The notes under the pieces are model-generated. The model was not told the origin of the DNA, did no database searches, and saw only the letters and a program-made list of their open reading frames with translations. Both the position numbers and the translations under genes were made by a program. From JBFEUI01 sp041547565 (lineage in GTDB: Bacteria > Pseudomonadota > Gammaproteobacteria > Thiohalomonadales > Thiohalomonadaceae), in contig JBFEUI010000031.1 in NCBI GenBank assembly GCA_041547565.1, positions 1-27,791 of the forward strand: a stretch of DNA of 27,791 nucleotides. Reading direction: 5' to 3'. Below are positions 11,001 to 17,100 of the stretch, one piece after another. The number at the start of each line of letters is the position of its first letter. Positions within the stretch are counted from its first letter, which is position 1.

Positions 11001-11141
11001 ATTCCGATAATCATGATTACCTCTCGAACTGGTGAGAAGCATAAACAGCGAGCCATGGAGATAGGCGTGAATGTTTATATGGGTAAACCGTTTACCGAGT
11101 CTGATCTGCTGGAGAACATCCACGCACTGCTCAAAAAATAA
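5037..11141 (+). CDS. chpA: ChpA/PilL: giant hybrid chemotaxis histidine kinase with receiver
   Basis: A 2034 aa CheA-like kinase of the Pil-Chp system. The N-terminal part is a string of phosphotransfer (Hpt) modules. Diverged ones surround H51 (QLHQVSG) and H485 (RLHQISGG), and canonical ones H761 (FHTLKGSGRL), H919 (LHTLQGSSRM) and H1157 (LHTLKGGARM). A further Hpt-like helix bundle at about 1267-1370 lacks an obvious histidine motif. Linkers rich in Glu, Pro and Ala (about 575-735, 845-885, 1050-1115, 1245-1265) separate them. A dimerisation region (about 1427-1575) is followed by the HATPase domain with N-box H1618/N1622, DDGRG 1662-1666 and GRGVGM 1713-1718. A CheW-like domain (about 1755-1895) and a receiver (D1921-D1922, D1965, K2017) end the protein. 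Pseudomonas ChpA is longer, with eight phosphotransfer modules. GAGGTG at 5024-5029 supports the start. Confidence 0.95.
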   Translation: MQTAHQFDVSTLNWVKGEIDETIKQARISLESYAEDPDEDAQLRACIVQLHQVSGTLEMVELGGAARFAKEVERLALAIELKEFDADETAYEILMRGLLQLPYYLESLQEGHPDNLMPLLPLINEMRQMRGAEPLDVAAFFTPDLSVPAPEAAVSAGAGQTIVNVARETRRFYQAALLKLLRGEDVDKNLGVFAAVFHKLLQVAEDEHVRRWLWVCRGFATGLQKKSIPLERETKSLLGKFDKLLKQLIETGETGLDTRSVNELVRTTLYQVALAEANTPQLVELKQAFKLDDYLPGGSAGVQQQGAMAGFNADLKQTIAADVLEELTRVKDSLDVFVRGDHREKEGLSPMVESLSSMADTLKMLQEDGLCEILVQQVDAINAMIDGTQEISDGNLMGIAGAVLSVESALKDWGGYAPAEKADDLSEQVSGDELSPQAEAEHHRVIRQVMKEAKDDLVYIREAISLYLDDQSNSKALEEIPARLHQISGGMELLSYKRVAQILGSCQAYISDKLIASDSIPAESELDQLADAIMSIEYYLEAFVQNKVHPGSALEFAERAVAELGYPMGSGVRAEPEHIVAESLPETVEEVAPEELEVEQLDKGEAAEGAAALPEIEPVEIEIAAEPPVETSAAELESAPGLELEEQAAPEVTAGSAVEEVVAEPEDGSVPELEIETTDIEVTAPEQEAAAVEIEETIEAAPVISEAQPESAPVNELDDEIIEIFVEEAEEEFARINELLPQWKSSPSDEESLRELRRSFHTLKGSGRLVGASDVGEFAWAFESLLNRVIDGTVPHNNVMFDVLEMAQEALPQLLEQFRSGKTPSADIQMLTEAAEDLSKPGGMQVAEATPAEMEAQPEAIVEEEAPAAEAAPSALDPVLLDIYSKEAETHLAAINDFLAQVKGGEGARVSEPLIRALHTLQGSSRMAGIEPVAEVSAVLEKYAKTLQAEQRAVDDEGLSVLEDTVGYINSMMAHLLDNNQPEPDRTELQLRADGLYAAVQHLEHGAQVSPEAGLAAVVEEIEEVGESAESATPVEATEAEAGADVESIDIPDIAALLEEEEIATPEEQPGLEEIEAIEIETAEPEIGVEEEPAQEEAAVPAEAEVTLMEEDYDPELLEIFLEEGTEILDASEETLQSWVDNPDDRSLAEALQRQLHTLKGGARMAGVTPIGNLSHSLESTFEGVVEGRLKRSKEMMELLQLALDRLVTMLEKVRDHEPLVSGDDLIRRVDALARSSEAGAVAEPEEAEVEVVAETMEAPALAAESKLHPMFGTAMETLEQIRRNIQGWKGAKDESELIERLQNNISALATDAANESVAEIADMALCLKDTIQHVLDGHIAVTDELVILYEQSTELLGRQLEQLGTNEPLDSSQVQIQLLEEFVEKNQAQHAVAEELEEKAEQEREAQRAREEEERVQNRRKGARVQHEVIRVRSDILNNMVNFAGEVSIYRSRVEQQIGSFRFSIEELDQTVARLRDQLRQFDIETEAQIDSRRQEAAQQGYEDFDPLEFDRFTNMQQLSRSMMESLSDLVSVEEALLGLTRESETLLLQQSRVNTELQESLMQTRMVPLVENAPRLRRIVRQTCSELGKEAKVTFSGADVKMDRNVVERMMAPLEHMLRNAIAHGIESPEERKKKGKSPEGTIKIALSREGSEVVINVSDDGRGIDLERVRAKALDRGLISEGAELGDHELMQFILESGLSTAESLSQVAGRGVGMDVVNSEIKQLSGVLTIDSQKEQGTVFTIRLPLTLSVSRALLVNAGEDIYAIPLLGIQGIERISHDELDELMSAEQPIYHWVGQDYDLLNIASVLGAAGPSAAAAEGSKLPVLLTQSGDQRVALLVDGLLGSREIVVKSLGPQLSTLQDLAGATILADGSVALIIDMPSLIRHGLAKREVQKEAPGEQVEAAAVSAEPLVMVVDDSITVRKVSERLLKRNEMRTISAKDGVDALAALEEQIPDVMLLDIEMPRMDGYELATHIRNSDRLKDIPIIMITSRTGEKHKQRAMEIGVNVYMGKPFTESDLLENIHALLKK

Positions 11142-11142
11142 A

Positions 11143-11164
11143 CGCCAGGCGCGGTATTCTGGCG
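11143..11164 (+). other. Intercistronic hairpin chpA-chpC
   Basis: CGCCAG (11143-11148) and CTGGCG (11159-11164) form a perfect 6-base-pair stem with a 10-base loop, starting two bases after the chpA stop. No T-run follows, so it is more likely an mRNA-stability or processing element than a terminator. Confidence 0.35.
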
Positions 11165-11203
11165 GAGTGCTTGATTTGTATTTAACTATAGACTGGTTTG
11201 AAA

Positions 11204-11689
11204 ATGGCGCAGAGTGATACATCTGAACTGCTGATCCGTTGTCTGCTGTTACCGCTGCGGGGCATGAAGTTGCTGGTTCCCAATACCTGTGTTGCAGAGG
11301 TCGCACCCTACGAGGCCCCGGTGCCTACCCCGCACGCCCCCGCTTGGATGCAGGGCATGCTGTTGTGGCGCGGCAGCAGCGTACCGCTAGTAAGTTACGA
11401 AGGCTTGCTGGGTAGCGGCGAGGGTGTGCGTAGCAGTCAGGCGCGTATCGCGGTTTTCAACAGTTTCGGCGGGCATGCCGCATTGCCGTTTTTTGCGCTA
11501 GAGTTGCAGGGTATTCCACGCCTGCTGCAGGCCACGGAAGAGAGCATGACGCGCCGTGAACAGGAGCATGCCGATCTGGCTCCGGTTCAGTGCCGGGTTG
11601 TGGTGGAGGGGGATGAGGCAATTATCCCGGATCTCGACATCATTGAAGGCATGTTGCTGCAACTGGGACTGGGTGGCAGCAGAAGATAG
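11204..11689 (+). CDS. chpC: CheW-like coupling protein, ChpC-like
   Basis: This 161 aa protein has a diverged CheW fold: LLLPLRGMKLLVPNTCVAEV near the N-terminus, then WMQGMLLWRGSSVPLVSYEGLL, which corresponds to the G-x-x-x-x-R-G-x-x-x-P-L region of CheW. In Pseudomonas a CheW-like protein of similar length, ChpC, closes the chp locus and probably connects extra receptors to ChpA. Here it follows chpA by 62 bases, with chpB missing in between. I chose the ATG at 11204; an in-frame TTG at 11198 would add two residues. Neither has a strong ribosome binding site. The last 25 residues are acidic and hydrophobic (IIPDLDIIEGML). Confidence 0.82.
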   Translation: MAQSDTSELLIRCLLLPLRGMKLLVPNTCVAEVAPYEAPVPTPHAPAWMQGMLLWRGSSVPLVSYEGLLGSGEGVRSSQARIAVFNSFGGHAALPFFALELQGIPRLLQATEESMTRREQEHADLAPVQCRVVVEGDEAIIPDLDIIEGMLLQLGLGGSRR

Positions 11690-11753
11690 TTATTGTAATC
11701 ACGTAGAACGTGTTGGTTAGTTGTTAGAACAGTATTAATGTTACAGGGACAAA

Positions 11754-12419
11754 ATGAAAAAAATATTCTATTCATTACTGGGGTCTATGGTTGTTGGCAT
11801 CGTATCTGTGGGTGCAGCTGAAATTCAGGAAAGAGAGCAGATACTTGCCTGGGTGAATAATATCTCGGCGAAACAGGCAACGCTCCAGGAGGCAATGGTC
11901 AAAGGCAAGGAGAGGGTGACGCTGTGTCAGCACTGCCACGGTATAGACGGCAACAGTAAAAAACCGGATATTCCCAATCTCGCCGAACAAAACCCGACAT
12001 ACCTTGTGGATCAGTTCCAGCACTTCCAGACCGGCGTACGAAAGAATTTTGTAATGCAGACGCTGGCCAGCGAGTTTTCATTCGAGGACAAGGTCAACCT
12101 GTCGATCTATTTCTCCCATCAAAAACTGAAGCCTGTACAGGCCGATCAGGCAAAGGCGTCTACTGGACAACGTATTTTCCAGTCGGTCTGCCAGGCCTGC
12201 CACGGGGCGGATGGTCGCGGTGAGATGGGTTACGCGCGCCTCGCCGGCCAACAGCCCCTGTACGTCATCAATACCCTGAAGCGTTTTCGTGATAATGCGC
12301 GGGGAAACATTGCCTATGGCGGCTCCGAGCGGCGCAATGTGCTGATGGAACAGGTTGCAAACAACCTGTCGGATAACGACATAGAAGCCCTGGCAAATTA
12401 TATTGCGCTGCTGAAGTAG
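11754..12419 (+). CDS. Periplasmic dihaem cytochrome c, c4-like
   Basis: This 221 aa protein has a signal peptide (about 1-22, MKKIFYSLLG then a hydrophobic core, cleaved near VGA-AE) and two cytochrome c domains. Haem 1 binds at C58-x-x-C-H62 and haem 2 at C146-x-x-C-H150. Candidate axial methionines are M101 and M198. The two-domain plan, the spacing and CHGADGRG fit the cytochrome c4 family of periplasmic electron carriers, which usually feed terminal oxidases; here that role is inference. The first domain is preceded by an unusual helical stretch (about 24-50) before the haem motif. It lies 64 bases after chpC on the same strand, but there is no functional reason to tie it to pili. It faces rsmE tail to tail. 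Confidence 0.87.
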   Translation: MKKIFYSLLGSMVVGIVSVGAAEIQEREQILAWVNNISAKQATLQEAMVKGKERVTLCQHCHGIDGNSKKPDIPNLAEQNPTYLVDQFQHFQTGVRKNFVMQTLASEFSFEDKVNLSIYFSHQKLKPVQADQAKASTGQRIFQSVCQACHGADGRGEMGYARLAGQQPLYVINTLKRFRDNARGNIAYGGSERRNVLMEQVANNLSDNDIEALANYIALLK

Positions 12420-12545
12420 GCAGCTGAAAATAATAGCTGTGAAAGGGAGGGCTTGCTTGTTCGCCGGCAGCTGCTGCTAGGAACCTTGCGCTGCAGCACA
12501 CCCTGATGCCTGTTTGAGTGTGTCTCTGGTCGTGACTTATCCGTT

Positions 12546-13274
12546 CTATCCAAGATCGCCCAACTGCGCTTGCAGTACGGCAAGCGCGGCTACGGCAGCG
12601 GTTTCCGTGCGCAGGATGCGTGGACCGAAGCGAACAGCCCGGTAACCGGCCTTGATGGCTGCATCACGTTCTGCGGGAGAGAGCCCACCCTCGGGGCCGA
12701 TGAGCAGCTCGACTGACTCGCCCGCATCTATCGAATGAATTGTCCCCTCAGCGCGATGATCCAGCAGCAATCTGACAGCATCAGTCTGTTTGCCAATGTG
12801 GTAGCTGAACGTTTCAACAGGATTGAGAATGGGCAGGGTGTTGCGTCCGCATTGTTCGCAGGCGCTGCTGATAATGCCGCGCCAGTGGCGCAACTTTTTC
12901 TCCATGCGCTCTCCCTTGACGTTCACCACACTGCGCTCCGTGGCGATTGGGGTGATTTCACTGACACCCAGTTCGACAGCTTTCTGGATGGTGTAGTCCA
13001 TCCGTTCACCCTTCGAGATACCCTGGGCCAGGTGGAGGATAAGTGGCGACTCGCGCTCACGCTCGTGAAACTCGGTCGGCGTGACGATGACCTGGCGTTT
13101 AATAACTTCAGTAATTAGTGCAGAAAATTCCCCACCGTTGCCGTTGAACAGGGTGATGGGGTCGTCGCTGCCGAGGCGCAACACGCGTACCAGGTGCGTT
13201 GCTGCTGATCCGCTCAGCGCTACAGGCTTGTTGAGTCTAAGTTCACCTTCATGATAAATACGGGGAATGCGCAT
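12546..13274 (-). CDS. rsmE: 16S rRNA m3U1498 methyltransferase RsmE
   Basis: At 242 aa this has the normal length for RsmE, a SPOUT-fold enzyme that uses SAM to methylate N3 of U1498 in 16S rRNA. The N-terminal PUA-like part starts MRIPRIYHEG. The catalytic trefoil-knot motifs are IGPEGG at 192-197 and FGPRILRTETA at 216-226, and QKAVELGVSEITPI near 97-110 is also characteristic. It lies 42 bases after metF on the same strand and is probably the last gene of the ahcY-metF-rsmE unit. Its product consumes SAM and releases SAH, the ligand of the riboswitch at the head of that unit. In many gammaproteobacteria rsmE sits next to gshB instead. Confidence 0.95.
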   Translation of the reverse strand: MRIPRIYHEGELRLNKPVALSGSAATHLVRVLRLGSDDPITLFNGNGGEFSALITEVIKRQVIVTPTEFHERERESPLILHLAQGISKGERMDYTIQKAVELGVSEITPIATERSVVNVKGERMEKKLRHWRGIISSACEQCGRNTLPILNPVETFSYHIGKQTDAVRLLLDHRAEGTIHSIDAGESVELLIGPEGGLSPAERDAAIKAGYRAVRFGPRILRTETAAVAALAVLQAQLGDLG

Positions 13275-13316
13275 AGCTGTGTCCTGGTGCGCTTAGCCGG
13301 CAAGGCGGTGTCACTT

Positions 13317-14168
13317 CTACCCGTCAAGTCCGAGTGCCTGCCAGATGGTTTTCGTTGCCGCACTGTTGTTCATGGTATAAAAGTGCAGCCCAGGCGCGCC
13401 CGCATCGAGCAGCCGTTGGCAAAGCTCGACGCTAAAGTCCAGGCCATATGCACGGACTGCTGCGCTGTCCTCGCCCAGACCCTCAAGGCGCAGCCGCAAC
13501 CAGCGTGGAATTTCCGCGCCACACATCGCCGAGAAACGGGCAATTTGCTTTATATTGGTCAGCGGCATGATACCGGGCACAATGGGGATGTCGATGCCCA
13601 ACCGTTCACAGTCATCGATAAAATGCAGGTAGGCATCGGCATTATAGAAATACTGGGTGATCGCTGCGTTGGCCCCGGCATCAACCTTGCGTTTGAAGTT
13701 CTCCATGTCCTGCTGTGCGCTTGGTGCCTGCGGGTGAAACTCAGGATAGGCGGCCACCTCGATATGGAAGTGATTGCCGGTCTGCTGGCGAATGAACTCA
13801 ACCAGTTCATTGGCGTAATGCATCTCACCGGTATCGCGCATGCCCGAGGGCATGTCGCCGCGCAAGGCCACGATGCGCGTCACGCCCATGTCGATGTAGT
13901 CATTGAGCAGTGCCAGGATATTCTCCCGGGTAGAGCCGATGCAGGAGAGGTGCGGGGCGGTATCGAGACCGGCTGCCAGCAACTCTTTAACCGTGTCGAC
14001 GGTACCACTCTGGGTGGAGCCGCCGGCCCCGAATGTGACCGAGACGTAGCGTGGATTGAGCCTGGCCAGTTCGTCGCGGGTTGCGTGAAGTTTGGCTAAC
14101 CCTTCTTCACCTTTTGGAGGAAAGAATTCGAAGCTGAACTGGCGCGGATGCTTTTTCTGGGATTCCAT
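13317..14168 (-). CDS. metF: 5,10-methylenetetrahydrofolate reductase MetF
   Basis: This 283 aa flavoenzyme reduces methylene-THF to 5-methyl-THF, supplying the methyl group for methionine synthesis. Near the N-terminus FSFEFFPPKG (11-20) contains the conserved active-site Glu (E14). VTFGAGGST near 44-52, the RGD at 103-105 and the C-terminal YTMNNS segment are all typical. It lies downstream of ahcY in the same direction with a 70-base spacer, and together with metK and ahcY it covers the methyl cycle; a methionine synthase gene is not in the window. The start is ATG at 14168. The spacer holds a strong hairpin and a partial copy of the ahcY leader. Confidence 0.97.
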   Translation of the reverse strand: MESQKKHPRQFSFEFFPPKGEEGLAKLHATRDELARLNPRYVSVTFGAGGSTQSGTVDTVKELLAAGLDTAPHLSCIGSTRENILALLNDYIDMGVTRIVALRGDMPSGMRDTGEMHYANELVEFIRQQTGNHFHIEVAAYPEFHPQAPSAQQDMENFKRKVDAGANAAITQYFYNADAYLHFIDDCERLGIDIPIVPGIMPLTNIKQIARFSAMCGAEIPRWLRLRLEGLGEDSAAVRAYGLDFSVELCQRLLDAGAPGLHFYTMNNSAATKTIWQALGLDG

Positions 14169-14174
14169 AATTAT

Positions 14175-14192
14175 CTAGTATCGAGTGGAGCG
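14175..14192 (-). repeat. Partial copy of the ahcY leader in front of metF
   Basis: On the plus strand CTAGTATCGAGTGGAGCG (14175-14192) matches CTAGTATCGTTTGGAGCG (15655-15672) at 16 of 18 positions. The second copy spans the 3' end of the SAH riboswitch, including part of its pseudoknot strand, and each copy lies just upstream of a start codon. The rest of the riboswitch is not present before metF. Confidence 0.5.
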
Positions 14193-14194
14193 TA

Positions 14195-14228
14195 GCGAGT
14201 GGCAAGAAAAATATCCCCCGCCACTCGC
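14195..14228 (-). other. Hairpin in the ahcY-metF spacer
   Basis: GCGAGTGGC (14195-14203) and GCCACTCGC (14220-14228) give a perfect 9-base-pair stem with a 16-base loop, starting about ten bases after the ahcY stop on the transcribed (minus) strand. In the transcript the loop contains a U-rich stretch (ATATTTTTCTT), but no U-run follows the stem, so a classical terminator is not supported. It may protect or separate the upstream ahcY message. Confidence 0.45.
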
Positions 14229-14238
14229 CACTGACAAC

Positions 14239-15645
14239 TTAATAGCGATAATGGTCCGGCTTGTACGGCCCTTCGACGGGTACATCGATGTAGTCGGCCT
14301 GCTGTTGGGTGAGCTCGGTCAGGTTTATGCCAAGCTTCTTCAGGTGCAGCCGGGCGACCTTCTCGTCCAGGATCTTCGGCAGGACGTAGACCTTGTTTTC
14401 GTAGCTGTCGCCCTTGGTGAAAAACTCGATCTGTGCCAGCACCTGATTGGTGAAGGAGGCGGACATGACAAAGCTGGGGTGACCGGTGGCACAGCCCAGG
14501 TTGACCAGCCGTCCCTCCGCCAGCAGGGTAATTCGCTTGCCGTCGGGGAAGATAATGTGATCGACCTGGGGTTTGATATTTTCCCACTCGTACTGGCGTA
14601 GCGAGGCTACCTCAATCTCGGAGTCGAAGTGACCGATATTGCAGACAATGGCCTCATTTTTCATTGCGGCCATATGGTCGTGGGTGATGACCGCTTCGTT
14701 ACCCGTCGTGGTGACGAAGATATCACCCAGCTTGCATGCCTCTTCCATGGTGACAACGCGATAGCCTTCCATGGAGGCCTGCAGGGCGCAAATGGGATCG
14801 ATTTCGGTGACCCAGGTGGTGGCGCCCATGCCACGGAACGCCTGTGCACAACCCTTGCCGACATCCCCATAGCCGAGTACCACGGCAATCTTACCCGCGA
14901 CCATGACATCGGTGGCGCGCTTGATGCCGTCGAGCAGTGATTCGCGACAACCATAGAGATTGTCGAACTTTGATTTGGTGACCGAGTCGTTGACGTTCAT
15001 CGCCGGGAACAGCAGTGACCCTTCCTTTTCCATATGGTAGAGGCGGTGTACTCCGGTAGTGGTTTCCTCGGTTACACCGTGGATGCCCTTGGCCATCTCG
15101 CTCCACATACCTGGATTCTTCTCCAGGTTGCGCTTGAGCACGCCGAGAATGGCTACCCACTCCTCATTGTCGCCTTCTTTCGGTTCGGGCACTGCGCCGG
15201 CTTTTTCGAATTCCACACCTTTGTGCAGCAGCAGGGTGGCATCGCCACCGTCGTCGAGGATCATATTGGGGCCCTTGCCGTCCGGCCAGGTGAAGGCCTG
15301 CTCGGTGCACCACCAGTACTCCTCGATGGTCTCGCCCTTCCAGGCATAGACCGGGATGCCGTCGGCGGCGATGGCCGCCGCTGCATGATCCTGCGTGGAG
15401 AAGATGTTACAGGAGACCCAGCGCACCTCCGCACCGAGTTCGACCAGTGTCTCGATCAGAACGGCAGTCTGGATCGTCATGTGCAGGGAACCCATGATGC
15501 GGGCACCCTTCAATGGTTTGGCGGCACCGAACTCCTCGCGCAGGGCCATCAGGCCCGGCATTTCGGTTTCGGCAATGGCGATCTCCTTGCGGCCCCAATC
15601 GGCCAGGGAGATGTCGGCCACCTTGTAATCGGTAAACTCTGACAT
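14239..15645 (-). CDS. ahcY: S-adenosylhomocysteine hydrolase (adenosylhomocysteinase)
   Basis: This 468 aa cytoplasmic, NAD-bound enzyme splits SAH into adenosine and homocysteine, removing the product inhibitor of methyltransferases. The Rossmann motif GYGDVGKG lies at 258-265. The N-terminal substrate region includes GSLHMTIQTAVLIETLVELG and the substrate-binding WCTEQA, and the extreme C-terminus PYKPDHYRY is the canonical family end that reaches into the partner subunit. The length fits the longer proteobacterial form with an insertion (about 150-190). It has a strong ribosome binding site (AGGAGAG) eight bases upstream and an SAH riboswitch in its leader, so it should be expressed when SAH accumulates. 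Downstream genes are metF and rsmE. Confidence 0.98.
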   Translation of the reverse strand: MSEFTDYKVADISLADWGRKEIAIAETEMPGLMALREEFGAAKPLKGARIMGSLHMTIQTAVLIETLVELGAEVRWVSCNIFSTQDHAAAAIAADGIPVYAWKGETIEEYWWCTEQAFTWPDGKGPNMILDDGGDATLLLHKGVEFEKAGAVPEPKEGDNEEWVAILGVLKRNLEKNPGMWSEMAKGIHGVTEETTTGVHRLYHMEKEGSLLFPAMNVNDSVTKSKFDNLYGCRESLLDGIKRATDVMVAGKIAVVLGYGDVGKGCAQAFRGMGATTWVTEIDPICALQASMEGYRVVTMEEACKLGDIFVTTTGNEAVITHDHMAAMKNEAIVCNIGHFDSEIEVASLRQYEWENIKPQVDHIIFPDGKRITLLAEGRLVNLGCATGHPSFVMSASFTNQVLAQIEFFTKGDSYENKVYVLPKILDEKVARLHLKKLGINLTELTQQQADYIDVPVEGPYKPDHYRY

Positions 15646-15666
15646 GGTTCTCTCCTAGTATCGTTT

Positions 15667-15734
15667 GGAGCGCCGTTGACGATGATGCAAACCTCCTGAG
15701 CCTGACGGATAGACCGCTGCAGCGCTCCTCAGGG
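15667..15734 (-). promoter_or_regulatory. SAH riboswitch in the ahcY leader
   Basis: Read on the minus strand, the leader carries the known SAH aptamer wording: CCTGAGGAGCGCTGCAGC, then GTCAGGCTCAGG, then CAACGGCGCTCC. P1 pairs CCTGAG (15733-15728) with CTCAGG (15700-15695). A short P2 hairpin (CGG-TCTAT-CCG) lies between them. The pseudoknot P4 pairs GGAGCGC with the distal GCGCTCC (plus positions about 15667-15673). SAH riboswitches are known to turn on ahcY-type genes when SAH is high. The pseudoknot ends about 20 bases before the start codon and close to the ribosome binding site, which suits translational control. Confidence 0.92.
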
Positions 15735-15810
15735 AGTCTGGAATTTTCCGCAAAGGTGCGTTTGCCCCTGCTGTTATTTAGGGTGCTGCAGCCTTGCGGT
15801 GATGTGAATG

Positions 15811-17010
15811 TTACAGGCCCGCGGCGGCTTTCAGTGCCTCGGCCTTGTCGGTCTTCTCCCATGAGAAGACGGTGTAGCTGTTCCCCTGCTTGTCGGTCGC
15901 CTCGAACGGGACCCGGCCGAAGTGACCGTAGGCGGCAGTATGGCGGTACATGGGATGAATCAGGTCGAGCATCTTGACCAGACCGTAGGGACGCAGGTCG
16001 AAGTGATCGCGGACCAGTGCCTCGATCTTCTCATCTTCGATTTTTCCTGTACCGAAGGTGTCCACGGTAATGGACGTGGGTTCGGCCACGCCGATGGCGT
16101 AGGAGACCTGGATCTCACACTTGTCGGCCAGACCGGCGGCGACGATGTTCTTGGCCACGTAACGGCCGGCGTAGGCGGCGGAGCGGTCCACCTTGGACGG
16201 GTCCTTGCCCGAGAAGGCGCCACCGCCGTGACGGGCCATGCCGCCGTAGCTGTCGACGATGATCTTGCGGCCGGTCAGGCCGCAGTCGCCCAGCGGGCCA
16301 CCGATAACGAACTTGCCGGTGGGGTTGATGTGGATCTTGTCGAGCGGGCAGCTGTCCAGCCACTCCTTGGGCAGGATCGGTGAGATGATGGTCTCCATCA
16401 CCGCCTCCTGCAGGTCTTTTTGCGAGATGTCCGGGTTGTGCTGGGTGGAGAGGACCACCGCGTCGATGCCCACCGGCTTGCCATCCTCGTAGCGCAACGT
16501 GACCTGGCTCTTGGCATCGGGGCGCAGCCAGGGCAGGATGCCGTTCTTGCGTACCTCGGCCTGGCGCTCGACCAGACGGTGGGAATAGGTGATGGGGGCG
16601 GGCATCAGCACATCGGTTTCGTTGCAGGCGTAGCCGAACATCAGGCCCTGGTCACCGGCACCCTGCAACTCGGGGCTCTCGCGATCGACGCCCATGGCGA
16701 TGTCCACGGACTGTTTGCCGATGGCGTTGAGCACGGCGCAGGTGGCGCCGTCGAAGCCGACATCAGAACTGGTGTAGCCGATATCGGTGATGACATCGCG
16801 CACAATGTCTTCCAGATCGACCCAGGCAGAGGTTGTGATCTCGCCGGCTACGATGGCCACACCGGTCTTGACCATGGTTTCGCAGGCGACACGCGCATGT
16901 TTGTCCTGCTCCAGGATGGCATCGAGCACCGCATCGGAGATCTGATCGGCAACCTTGTCCGGGTGGCCTTCTGAGACCGACTCCGAGGTGAAGAGATAGC
17001 TGTTTTTCAT
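15811..17010 (-). CDS. metK: S-adenosylmethionine synthetase MetK
   Basis: A 399 aa enzyme that makes SAM from methionine and ATP. Family motifs are GHPDK at 15-19, the ATP/methionine loop GAGDQG at 117-122 and the phosphate-binding GGGAFSGKD at 262-270. The C-terminal YGHFGR is also typical. It is transcribed leftward, 165 bases upstream of ahcY, with the SAH riboswitch in the gap, so ahcY could be read from metK or from its own promoter. It is divergent from tkt across a long intergenic region. The ATG at 17010 has only a weak purine stretch (AAAGAA) before it. Confidence 0.98.
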   Translation of the reverse strand: MKNSYLFTSESVSEGHPDKVADQISDAVLDAILEQDKHARVACETMVKTGVAIVAGEITTSAWVDLEDIVRDVITDIGYTSSDVGFDGATCAVLNAIGKQSVDIAMGVDRESPELQGAGDQGLMFGYACNETDVLMPAPITYSHRLVERQAEVRKNGILPWLRPDAKSQVTLRYEDGKPVGIDAVVLSTQHNPDISQKDLQEAVMETIISPILPKEWLDSCPLDKIHINPTGKFVIGGPLGDCGLTGRKIIVDSYGGMARHGGGAFSGKDPSKVDRSAAYAGRYVAKNIVAAGLADKCEIQVSYAIGVAEPTSITVDTFGTGKIEDEKIEALVRDHFDLRPYGLVKMLDLIHPMYRHTAAYGHFGRVPFEATDKQGNSYTVFSWEKTDKAEALKAAAGL

Positions 17011-17100
17011 CGTTCTTTAATCCGCTTGGTGTAATGAGTCCGTGTCCGCCGGGGCGGTGTGAAATCCGCAAGACCGGCTATTTTATAGTCGCTGTGACGG
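17011..17100 (-). promoter_or_regulatory. metK leader, possibly structured
   Basis: The 90 bases before metK (minus strand) include a GC stem CCGC-CCCG-GCGG, an alternative pairing GCGG...CCGC that shares bases with it, and two copies of GCGGATT, one near 17064-17070 and one 10-16 bases before the ATG where a ribosome binding site would lie. An AT-rich CTATAAAATAG upstream could be a -10 region. Mutually exclusive stems near the start are what a translational switch would show, but I match it to no known SAM riboswitch class. Confidence 0.3.

Noticed and set aside
11198..11203. TTG start for chpC two codons upstream.
   Set aside because: No better ribosome binding site supports it, and ATG at 11204 is the more usual start.
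14169..14238. A second SAH riboswitch in front of metF.
   Set aside because: Only the 3' fragment resembles the ahcY leader; the GAGGAGCGCTGC and CAGGCTC blocks are absent.
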